Of a DNA stretch of 5,007 nucleotides, positions 1 through 5,007 are shown in pieces. The notes beneath the pieces are model-generated. The model searched no databases, had not been told where the DNA came from, and saw nothing but the letters and a program-made list of their open reading frames with translations. Position 1 is the first letter of the stretch, and each line of letters begins with the position of its first letter. The translations under genes were made by a program, and so were the position numbers. Origin of the DNA: Candidatus Heimdallarchaeota archaeon (GTDB taxonomy: Archaea > Asgardarchaeota > Heimdallarchaeia > Heimdallarchaeales > Kariarchaeaceae); the NCBI GenBank assembly GCA_030668165.1, contig DAOUUM010000257.1, positions 1 to 5,007 of the forward strand, in the 5' to 3' direction.

Positions 1-23
1 CAAGTTAATGAAATTGAAAAGAA

Positions 24-1193
24 TCATTTGTTGAAAACATCATGTGGATAATTTTTACTCCCTAATGAAATTAGTTCAAACTCAATCCCCACATATTCCG
101 CAGACCTTTTTAGAGTATTAATTTGACTCTCACTATAGGGGATTCCCTCCTTCATGGAATATTCAAGAGCTTGATTGGCTCTATCTCCAGGCCATCTTGA
201 ATTTTTACCAAAATATTTTGATTCATAATCGTTCATAAGATCGCATACCCTATTCTTAGCATCTTCCTTGGTGTATAGAACATCTATAACTTGAGCTTCA
301 AATGTATGGGAGATCCTTCGATTCTCATCCTTACTCCCAAGTGGAATCTTTGTTATTGGTCCACCACCTATTGCATTATCTATCTCGATAAATCTCAACA
401 TAGCATCTCCCTTATATCCTGCTAAAGTTGACCCATGGGGAAAGACTGAACCCTTCTCATCACTCAGTCTATCCATCGAATCAGCAAATTCATGGGGATC
501 TAGTGTACTATTAAGATTCTTATCAGCAATATATTCTGGGATACTCATCATGGTGCCAGATTTCAGATATTTAAGACAATAACTAACTGCCATTCGTGTC
601 CATGCTGTGTCAAAAGTCATTATGCCACCTTTATGTGGAATAGAGATGGCCAATGGATTCGTTCCTATCCTATTTACTGTACCTGCACCCTTAGTGTAAT
701 CTACTCTATCTGGATCATCTCCCATCACCCTTGCCACTGCCACCGTGGTACAGGTTGAAATTCCCTTAAGATCACCATCTTCTGCAATTTTATTACTCCA
801 AACTCCAGCAGCACCATAATGATTGGCATTGTTCACAATAACTTTACCATATCCATATTCCCGTGCCAATTTTTTAACTAGTGTGACAGCTAGATCGGAT
901 GAGTAGTGGCCAGGGACACCATTTGCATCAATTATTGCTATGGTTGGATACTTTTGATCAATATAAATTGGATCAGTATCTAACTTAACCGTGGCCGTTA
1001 TTCCTGATCGTTTTACCGACTCCTCAATTCCAGTCCCACCTGCGGTTCCATGTGAGAATATACCTCTTTTATCTGCCTCTAAAAGAGCATACGCTGTGGA
1101 ATTTGCCATTTCTGATCTGTAACCTGCAGCTTCAAGTACCTTAATGGAGAAATTATATATATCATCAACGGAGAAATGATCCCTCTTTTGCAT
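24..1193 (-). CDS. Ldh_2-family malate/L-lactate-type dehydrogenase (NAD(P)-dependent 2-hydroxyacid oxidoreductase)
   Basis: A complete 389-residue protein of the type-2 malate/L-lactate dehydrogenase family. These are soluble NAD(P)H enzymes with a fold unlike classical LDH that interconvert 2-hydroxyacids and 2-ketoacids (malate, lactate, sulfolactate, ureidoglycolate or diketogulonate, depending on the subgroup). Visible family blocks are RGIFSHG (residues 43-49, with the conserved Ser-His), NANHYGAAG (122-130), RIGTNPLAISIP (175-186, nucleotide-binding region), GSVFPHGSTLAGYKGDAM (248-265) and a late WPGDRAN (334-340). The usual DMATS-type block appears as FDTAWTRMA (194-202), and the region after GYKG is also divergent, so the substrate cannot be assigned. 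The protein is somewhat longer than the usual 330-360 residues because of a C-terminal extension. It starts at the ATG complementary to 1191-1193. No Shine-Dalgarno is visible, and tandem TATA boxes lie 66-82 bases upstream. The stop is followed by a T-rich stretch (minus strand TTCTTTTC) that could end transcription. The family call is firm; malate, sulfolactate or sugar-acid use are all possible. Confidence 0.88.
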   Translation of the reverse strand: MQKRDHFSVDDIYNFSIKVLEAAGYRSEMANSTAYALLEADKRGIFSHGTAGGTGIEESVKRSGITATVKLDTDPIYIDQKYPTIAIIDANGVPGHYSSDLAVTLVKKLAREYGYGKVIVNNANHYGAAGVWSNKIAEDGDLKGISTCTTVAVARVMGDDPDRVDYTKGAGTVNRIGTNPLAISIPHKGGIMTFDTAWTRMAVSYCLKYLKSGTMMSIPEYIADKNLNSTLDPHEFADSMDRLSDEKGSVFPHGSTLAGYKGDAMLRFIEIDNAIGGGPITKIPLGSKDENRRISHTFEAQVIDVLYTKEDAKNRVCDLMNDYESKYFGKNSRWPGDRANQALEYSMKEGIPYSESQINTLKRSAEYVGIEFELISLGSKNYPHDVFNK

Positions 1194-1258
1194 ATCTAAC
1201 AGATTTACTGTATCTTCTTGATTTTTTCGGGGAGATCGATAAGAAAATAATTAAAATT

Positions 1259-1275
1259 TATTTATACTATTTATA
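1259..1275 (-). promoter_or_regulatory. Tandem archaeal TATA boxes upstream of the Ldh_2 gene
   Basis: On the minus strand the octamer TATAAATA occurs twice, at 1268-1275 and 1259-1266, as a 9-bp tandem (TATAAATAG, TATAAATAA). Both match the archaeal box A consensus and point at the dehydrogenase gene. Transcription starting about 25 bases downstream would give a leader of roughly 40-50 nt with no Shine-Dalgarno. The distal box directly touches the left end of the insertion sequence, so any BRE element upstream of it would lie inside the inverted repeat. Which box is used, if either, is inference. Confidence 0.45.
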
Positions 1276-1295
1276 CAATAGAATCTCAAACTTTT
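1276..1295 (+). repeat. Left terminal inverted repeat of the insertion sequence
   Basis: The sequence CAATAGAATCTCAAACTTTT is the exact reverse complement of 3148-3167. It lies at the 3' (downstream) end of the transposase gene. It is flanked outside by the TATA boxes of the dehydrogenase gene. Confidence 0.88.
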
Positions 1296-1321
1296 AATTC
1301 ATAATAATTAGCCTATTATAT

Positions 1322-1329
1322 TCACCTCC
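1322..1329 (-). promoter_or_regulatory. Orphan Shine-Dalgarno-like GGAGGTGA inside the left end
   Basis: The minus strand reads GGAGGTGA here, a full match to the anti-Shine-Dalgarno end of 16S rRNA. It lies 24 bases after the transposase stop. The first ATG downstream is 19 bases away and its frame closes after two codons (ATG AAT TAA), so no gene uses it. It may be a relic of a lost reading frame or coincidence. Confidence 0.25.
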
Positions 1330-1348
1330 TATGTAACTCATCATATTC

Positions 1349-1374
1349 CGCGGTCACCGCAGTCGTTGACCGCG
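1349..1374 (-). terminator. GC-rich hairpin spanning the transposase stop codon
   Basis: CGCGGTCA (1349-1356) and TGACCGCG (1367-1374) form an 8-bp perfect stem with a 10-base loop, strikingly GC-rich for this window. The stop codon (complement of 1354-1356) lies in one arm and the last codons in the loop and the other arm. An alternative pairing exists, because GCGGT C ACCGC (1350-1360) is itself an odd palindrome. There is no T-run after it, so a classical intrinsic terminator is not supported. It could mark the transcript end, stabilise mRNA or impede readthrough; the role is inferred. Confidence 0.4.
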
Positions 1375-2946
1375 TTTTCTATGGTATGGACATAAAGGTG
1401 AGTCACATGGTTCGATATTTGACCAGGGTTCTTCTCCATCAAAAATTCCATTTAGGAATTTTCCAAATCCTCTCTTGAATTTGACCGTTTCCATTACCTT
1501 GCCGCCATGAAGCATGTGAATGCATCTAAATGTCAATTCCAAAAGCATTTTGCAACTCAAAACTATCAGAAGTATGGGCCATGTCTTCTCTGGTAGTTTC
1601 AAAAATAGTTTCTCAAGGCCAAACTCATGTTGTAACGTTCTAAATTCAGTTTCTGTGGATCTCCATCTCCATGCACTCATCTCTACTATTTCCTCTGCAG
1701 ACATAGGTAATGAGGATATTAATTCCATACTCTCAAATTTACCTGTTTTAGGACTATTGTACTGAAATTTAATCAATTTCAGATCTCTAAGTAATGGATT
1801 TGTTGTCAAACTGATCATACTTTCCTCTAATATCTTTACTTTTGGTTCACTTGGAGTTCGGAGTGTATACTCTCGAACTCCTTTATGTATCTGATATACC
1901 AGATCGTACTTGATGTTTTGTTTTAATGCAATTATGAAGTGTTGATGATTTTTAATCATCTCAACCATTGTATTGGTGTCAAAGGGGCCTTTATCTGTTA
2001 TGTGGACAATTCCTGATCTATTAACTATCATGAGATGATTACGAAAGCTTTTGGTATCATTTGGATGCTCTTCCCCATGCATTACTAATGAGACAACAGC
2101 CTTAGTCTCCCAATCCATGCCAATTCCAATTTTAATTCCATTGTTTTCATTTCCTCTTCCCATTTCTTTACATCTCTCCCATACATTACCACTTTTCACA
2201 AAATAAAACCAATCATAGTATACTGGGATGAGATTTTGATTATTATTGAATACATCACTCCCCAATTGTGCAGAACACAATTGGAGGATCTTTTCTAATC
2301 CAGATACAAATTCTGGTTTTTCCAAACGTACACCCAATGCATTATTGCTAACAGGATCCTCTTCAGTTAATTTTCTTCCCAATGGAGAAGCTGAAGCATC
2401 ACTTATTGCATTTATTGGGAGCGAAGATTGTTTGCGGCTCATAAACAGTGATAGAGCCCACAGTATGACATTTTCTAATCTGCTTTTCTCTACCCACTTG
2501 TCACATTCAGTCTGATCTAATATCATTGAAAGTTGTTCTCCAGGTAACCAAAGTTCTTTAAAATCAGACATGACTTTTTTATTATCAATGTGATTAATTA
2601 GTAAATTCGCCACTTTCTGAGTTCTATGATTACTTTGATTTGATAACACTTGCATTAATTTACGATCAAACATAACACTATGCTGAAGGCTATCAACAGC
2701 CTTTGATATATGTTCACCTGGGTTTTTAATTGGCGCAAGACCACAGTTTTTGCATTTGAAGTTCATTACAGTTTCGGGTACCTGTATTTCATAATATCCT
2801 GCAATAGGATGTTGTTTGCATGATTTTGTGTCTTTTGACACAAAATAATTACATATCATACATCTATATTTGGTATGAGCACTTTTCACAGACTTTTTTA
2901 ACTCAGAACCACAGTTAATACAGTGGTTACTGTTTGGTTTTGTCAT
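1354..2946 (-). CDS. IS4-like DDE transposase with N-terminal zinc-ribbon motifs
   Basis: A complete 530-residue transposase that would catalyse cutting and joining of the element's ends. The N-terminus has two Cys clusters: C9-x2-C12 with C29-x2-C32, then C43-x2-H46 with C65-x2-C68. These look like zinc ribbons for DNA or protein binding. The RNase H-like catalytic core shows D245 (PVYYDWFYF), D318 (HITDKGPFD) and E432 in WRWRSTETEFRTLQ (426-439), which resembles the IS4-type RW-x-IE-xx-F-xx-LK signature with one extra residue. The segment 271-301 (GIGMDWETKAVV, then HPNDTKSF) fits the strand after the first Asp. The C-terminus carries another Cys/His cluster (C514, C519, H522) and a basic tail. 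The start is ATG at 2944-2946, and an in-frame TGA two codons upstream rules out a longer N-terminus. An AAGGAGTGG lies 15 bases upstream. No frameshift or internal stop is seen. Confidence 0.9.
   Translation of the reverse strand: MTKPNSNHCINCGSELKKSVKSAHTKYRCMICNYFVSKDTKSCKQHPIAGYYEIQVPETVMNFKCKNCGLAPIKNPGEHISKAVDSLQHSVMFDRKLMQVLSNQSNHRTQKVANLLINHIDNKKVMSDFKELWLPGEQLSMILDQTECDKWVEKSRLENVILWALSLFMSRKQSSLPINAISDASASPLGRKLTEEDPVSNNALGVRLEKPEFVSGLEKILQLCSAQLGSDVFNNNQNLIPVYYDWFYFVKSGNVWERCKEMGRGNENNGIKIGIGMDWETKAVVSLVMHGEEHPNDTKSFRNHLMIVNRSGIVHITDKGPFDTNTMVEMIKNHQHFIIALKQNIKYDLVYQIHKGVREYTLRTPSEPKVKILEESMISLTTNPLLRDLKLIKFQYNSPKTGKFESMELISSLPMSAEEIVEMSAWRWRSTETEFRTLQHEFGLEKLFLKLPEKTWPILLIVLSCKMLLELTFRCIHMLHGGKVMETVKFKRGFGKFLNGIFDGEEPWSNIEPCDSPLCPYHRKRGQRLR
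2823..2846 (-). other. Perfect 10-bp hairpin within the 5' coding part of the transposase mRNA
   Basis: ATTTTGTGTC (2823-2832) and GACACAAAAT (2837-2846) are perfect inverted repeats separated by four bases. They lie about 100-124 nt into the transposase reading frame, in the link between the two Cys clusters (around residues 34-41). In RNA this is a compact stem-loop. It could slow translation or block readthrough transcripts, as 5' hairpins do in some insertion sequences, but that role is inference. Confidence 0.4.
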
Positions 2947-2961
2947 AAACTCAGATATTAA

Positions 2962-2970
2962 CCACTCCTT
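2962..2970 (-). promoter_or_regulatory. Shine-Dalgarno-like site upstream of the transposase
   Basis: The minus strand reads AAGGAGTGG, ending 15 bases before the transposase ATG. This is longer than the usual 5-9 base spacing. A nearer in-frame start is not available because TGA precedes the ATG by one codon, so initiation may be weak, which is common for transposases. Confidence 0.4.
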
Positions 2971-3005
2971 ATATCTAGGGCTTGAATCGAGGAATCTAAT
3001 GCTTA

Positions 3006-3032
3006 TTTTATTTAAAATTATGCATATTTAAA
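3006..3032 (-). promoter_or_regulatory. Predicted transposase promoter (archaeal TATA box)
   Basis: The minus strand has TTTAAATA at 3025-3032, matching the archaeal TATA consensus, and a second candidate, TTTTAAATAAAA, at 3006-3017. Start sites about 25 bases downstream would give leaders of roughly 35-60 nt containing the AAGGAGTGG site. Both lie inside the element, so the transposase carries its own promoter. Confidence 0.45.
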
Positions 3033-3101
3033 CAAAAATTAAATTGATGAGTTAATAGAAGTGAAAAATGATGGAATTAGCTTGATTTAGCGCGGTATTT
3101 G

Positions 3102-3143
3102 ATGATATATCTTGTAGAGAGTTATATTTGATAAATATATCAT
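3102..3143. repeat. Subterminal AT-rich inverted repeat near the right end
   Basis: ATGATATAT (3102-3110) and ATATATCAT (3135-3143) are perfect 9-bp inverted repeats 24 bases apart, ending four bases inside the right terminal repeat. They could be an extra transposase or regulator binding site. In DNA this rich in A and T chance is a real alternative, and the left end has no counterpart. Confidence 0.2.
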
Positions 3144-3147
3144 ATCG

Positions 3148-3375
<228 letters not shown>

Positions 3376-4536
3376 TTATTTGAATTCATTATATAGATAT
3401 TTAATATTTTCAAAAATCTTTATTAGATGATCATCGTTCAAGCCTGGGTACAATGGGATAGTCATGCTATTTTCATAATAGTTCATGGTATTAGGTAATT
3501 CCTTCGTGAATACTCCTGAATAATATGGGTGTAGATGAACCGGAATATAGTGAATTTGAACTCCAACATTTAATTTCCTTAATTCAACAAATATTTTATC
3601 TCTCGCTTTAATACCTATATTATCAAATTTGATAGGAAAGATGTGGTATGAATTTACTAAATTCTCATTTGTTTGTTGATAGGTGGCATGATCCCAAGTA
3701 TCGAATAAATCTCTATAGATACTCGCCAATCTATTCCTCTCCTTGATGTTATCATCCATACGACCTAACTGTTTAATTCCCAAGCCACATAGAATATCTG
3801 GGATTCGGAAATTTAGAGATAAATCATGCATTTCATAGTAGTATGGTTTCTCAGCTTTTTCAACAGTCTGAAAATCATTATATATAATCCCATGACTTCG
3901 AAGTTGCCTTAATTTCGCAGCAATTTCATTATCATTGGTTACAATTGCTCCACCTTCTCCAGTGGCGATATGCTTGACTGGATGAAAACTGAAAATTGCT
4001 GATTTTGAATATTTTGAACCTATTTTCTTACCATAATATTCAGCGCCTAAAGCGTGGGCTGCATCTTCTATGATAACTGCCTCGCGTTCATCTGCAATTG
4101 TTTTAATTTCTCTGAGTTTATTTGGCAATCCTGCAAAATGGACTGGCACTACATGAGAGAATTTTTTCTCGTTCGATAACTCTTCTACAGATAAGTTCCA
4201 GGTCAAAGGATCAATATCGACCAAATTTATCTTAGCATTCATTAATTTTGCTGCATTTACAGTTGCTAAAAATGTTAATGGAGTTGTAACGAGAACTGAA
4301 TTCTGATCCACATTATTTGCTCGATACGCCAAATAGAGAGCCGAAGTGCCATTATTGACAACTATTACATTTTTCACATTGAGAAATTCAGAAATTTTTT
4401 CCTCAAATTCTACAACTTTAGGACCTTGTGTTAACCATCCGTGTCTGAGAATGTTTGTCACCTCTTCGATATCTTCTGGATATACACGGTGTTTTCCATA
4501 AGGAATATATTCATCAAATTTATGTAATTTCACCAT
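3376..4536 (-). CDS. DegT/DnrJ/EryC1/StrS-family sugar aminotransferase, PseC-like
   Basis: A complete 386-residue PLP-dependent (fold type I) enzyme that transfers an amino group, usually from glutamate, onto a 4-keto nucleotide sugar in the cytoplasm. Motifs seen are IPYGKHRVYPEDIEEV and WLTQGPKVVEFE near the N-terminus (11-45), NNGTSAL (61-67, PLP phosphate), IIEDAAHALGA (155-165, with D158 contacting the pyridine nitrogen) and SFHPVKHIATGEGGAI (183-198, with K188 forming the Schiff base). Also present are MHDLSLNFRIPDI (236-248), HYIPVHLHPYY (329-339) and SMTIPLYPGL (357-366). The IPVHL-x-PYY block and the N-terminal IPYG are typical of PseC, the UDP-4-amino-4,6-dideoxy-N-acetyl-altrosamine transaminase of pseudaminic acid synthesis; ArnB-type or other VioA/Per-like activities remain possible. 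Length is normal for the family. Start is ATG at 4534-4536 with no Shine-Dalgarno; an AT-rich TATA-like tract lies 26-40 bases upstream, suggesting a short or absent leader. It is divergent from the adjoining nucleotide-sugar gene. Confidence 0.92.
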   Translation of the reverse strand: MVKLHKFDEYIPYGKHRVYPEDIEEVTNILRHGWLTQGPKVVEFEEKISEFLNVKNVIVVNNGTSALYLAYRANNVDQNSVLVTTPLTFLATVNAAKLMNAKINLVDIDPLTWNLSVEELSNEKKFSHVVPVHFAGLPNKLREIKTIADEREAVIIEDAAHALGAEYYGKKIGSKYSKSAIFSFHPVKHIATGEGGAIVTNDNEIAAKLRQLRSHGIIYNDFQTVEKAEKPYYYEMHDLSLNFRIPDILCGLGIKQLGRMDDNIKERNRLASIYRDLFDTWDHATYQQTNENLVNSYHIFPIKFDNIGIKARDKIFVELRKLNVGVQIHYIPVHLHPYYSGVFTKELPNTMNYYENSMTIPLYPGLNDDHLIKIFENIKYLYNEFK

Positions 4537-4560
4537 AGCTAATAATCAGTTTGAAACGAG

Positions 4561-4577
4561 ATTATTAATTTTTATTC
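4561..4577 (-). promoter_or_regulatory. TATA-like tract for the aminotransferase gene
   Basis: The minus strand reads GAATAAAAATTAATAAT, lying about 25-41 bases upstream of the aminotransferase ATG. This is the expected place for an archaeal TATA box driving a leaderless or short-leader transcript. The match to the consensus is loose. Confidence 0.3.
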
Positions 4578-4581
4578 TTTG

Positions 4582-4593
4582 TTAATAAAAAAA
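4582..4593 (+). promoter_or_regulatory. TATA-like tract for the epimerase/dehydratase gene
   Basis: TTAATAAAAAAA is centred about 25 bases upstream of the ATG at 4612, so transcription could begin at or near that ATG and reach the preferred start at 4645 with a leader of about 33 nt. It and the minus-strand tract at 4561-4577 would form a compact divergent promoter. The match is weak. Confidence 0.28.
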
Positions 4594-4644
4594 TTGTAGT
4601 ATCAGAAAGATATGATTAAATGTATATTATATGATTTCAAAAAT

Positions 4645-5007
4645 ATGGTAAGATCCTTAATTACGGGTGGAGCTGGTTTTATTGGACGTTCATTAGTTAA
4701 AGAACTATTAAATAAAGGACATGAAGTTGTATCCTTCGATAATCTCAGTAACAGTTCTATGGAGAATATTGCAGAATTTGAAGATAATACAAAATTCAAA
4801 TTTATCCTAGGGGATATAAAAAATCCTGAAGATTTTCAAAATTTAGGCTTATTTGATTATATTTATCATCTTGCGGCTCAGGTAAATGTACAGGAATCAA
4901 TTGACTTTCCTGAGAGAAGTTACAGTAATAATGTTTTAGGCACATATAATCTCCTTGAATGGATTAGACAAAAGAATCCAAATTCCATAACTGTATTGAT
5001 GGGCACA
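4645..5007 (+). CDS. NAD-dependent nucleotide-sugar epimerase/dehydratase (extended SDR), 5' part only
   Basis: The open frame runs off the right edge, giving 121 N-terminal residues. It begins MVRSLITGGAGFIG with the TGGAGFIG (7-14) Rossmann motif of extended short-chain dehydrogenases. D32 in VVSFDNLS is the acidic residue that holds the NAD ribose. GDI (56-58), HLAAQV (75-80) and NVLGTYNLLE (96-105) follow at the usual spacing. The family uses tightly bound NAD to epimerise or dehydrate UDP-, GDP-, CDP- or dTDP-sugars. The catalytic Ser/Thr and YxxxK would lie beyond the window, so the reaction (UDP-glucose 4-epimerase-like, 4,6-dehydratase or other) cannot be named. It does not look like PseB, which has a different N-terminal motif. 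I prefer ATG 4645 because family members start 5-7 residues before TGG; an in-frame ATG at 4612 would add 11 residues (MIKCILYDFKN) and sits better relative to the TATA-like tract. Confidence 0.88.
   Translation, partial: MVRSLITGGAGFIGRSLVKELLNKGHEVVSFDNLSNSSMENIAEFEDNTKFKFILGDIKNPEDFQNLGLFDYIYHLAAQVNVQESIDFPERSYSNNVLGTYNLLEWIRQKNPNSITVLMGT

Noticed and set aside
1520..1765. Plus-strand open frame of 81 codons
   Set aside because: It lies wholly antisense to the well-supported transposase and shows no domain or promoter.
2246..2515. Plus-strand open frame of 89 codons
   Set aside because: It is antisense to the transposase core, with no recognisable motif; an opposite-strand shadow.
3894..3903. 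Palindrome ACTTCGAAGT inside the aminotransferase gene
   Set aside because: A 10-base palindrome in coding DNA, with no partner sites and no regulatory context; expected by chance.
4602..4799. Minus-strand open frame of 65 codons
   Set aside because: It is antisense to the epimerase/dehydratase, whose Rossmann motif is unmistakable.

Overview
This is an AT-rich window, most likely archaeal. It holds three chromosomal metabolic genes and one insertion sequence. The archaeal reading rests on several TATA boxes of the archaeal form (TTTAAATA, TATAAATA) placed upstream of genes, short or absent Shine-Dalgarno sites on the host genes, and the protein types. A low-GC ammonia-oxidising archaeon (Thaumarchaeota) or a methanogen would fit, but the sequence alone does not settle the lineage.

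Layout from left to right. Positions 24-1193 (minus) encode a complete dehydrogenase of the Ldh_2 (type-2 malate/L-lactate dehydrogenase) family. Its likely promoter, two tandem TATAAATA boxes, lies at 1259-1275. Positions 1276-3167 are an insertion sequence with perfect 20-bp terminal inverted repeats and a single 530-residue DDE transposase on the minus strand. The transposase has two zinc-ribbon-like Cys clusters at its N-terminus. Its mRNA carries one hairpin near the 5' end and another across the stop codon. A pure (AAT)13 microsatellite (3168-3206) abuts the right end, followed by about 170 bases of gene-free AT-rich DNA. Positions 3376-4536 (minus) encode a complete PLP-dependent sugar aminotransferase of the DegT/DnrJ/EryC1/StrS family, closest in motifs to PseC. 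Across a 108-bp divergent gap, the 5' part of an extended short-chain dehydrogenase/reductase (NAD-dependent nucleotide-sugar epimerase/dehydratase) begins at about 4645 on the plus strand and runs off the window.

The aminotransferase and the epimerase/dehydratase both work on nucleotide sugars, so the right side looks like the edge of a surface-glycan (S-layer or cell-surface polysaccharide, possibly nonulosonate-type) locus. The Ldh_2 enzyme may belong to the same locus or be unrelated, because the insertion sequence now separates it from the sugar genes. The insertion sequence ends right next to the predicted TATA boxes of the dehydrogenase gene, so it may have altered that gene's promoter. 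I see no CRISPR array, RNA gene, or defence or other novel system. The points most worth checking are the insertion-sequence architecture, the microsatellite at its border, and the promoter junction.
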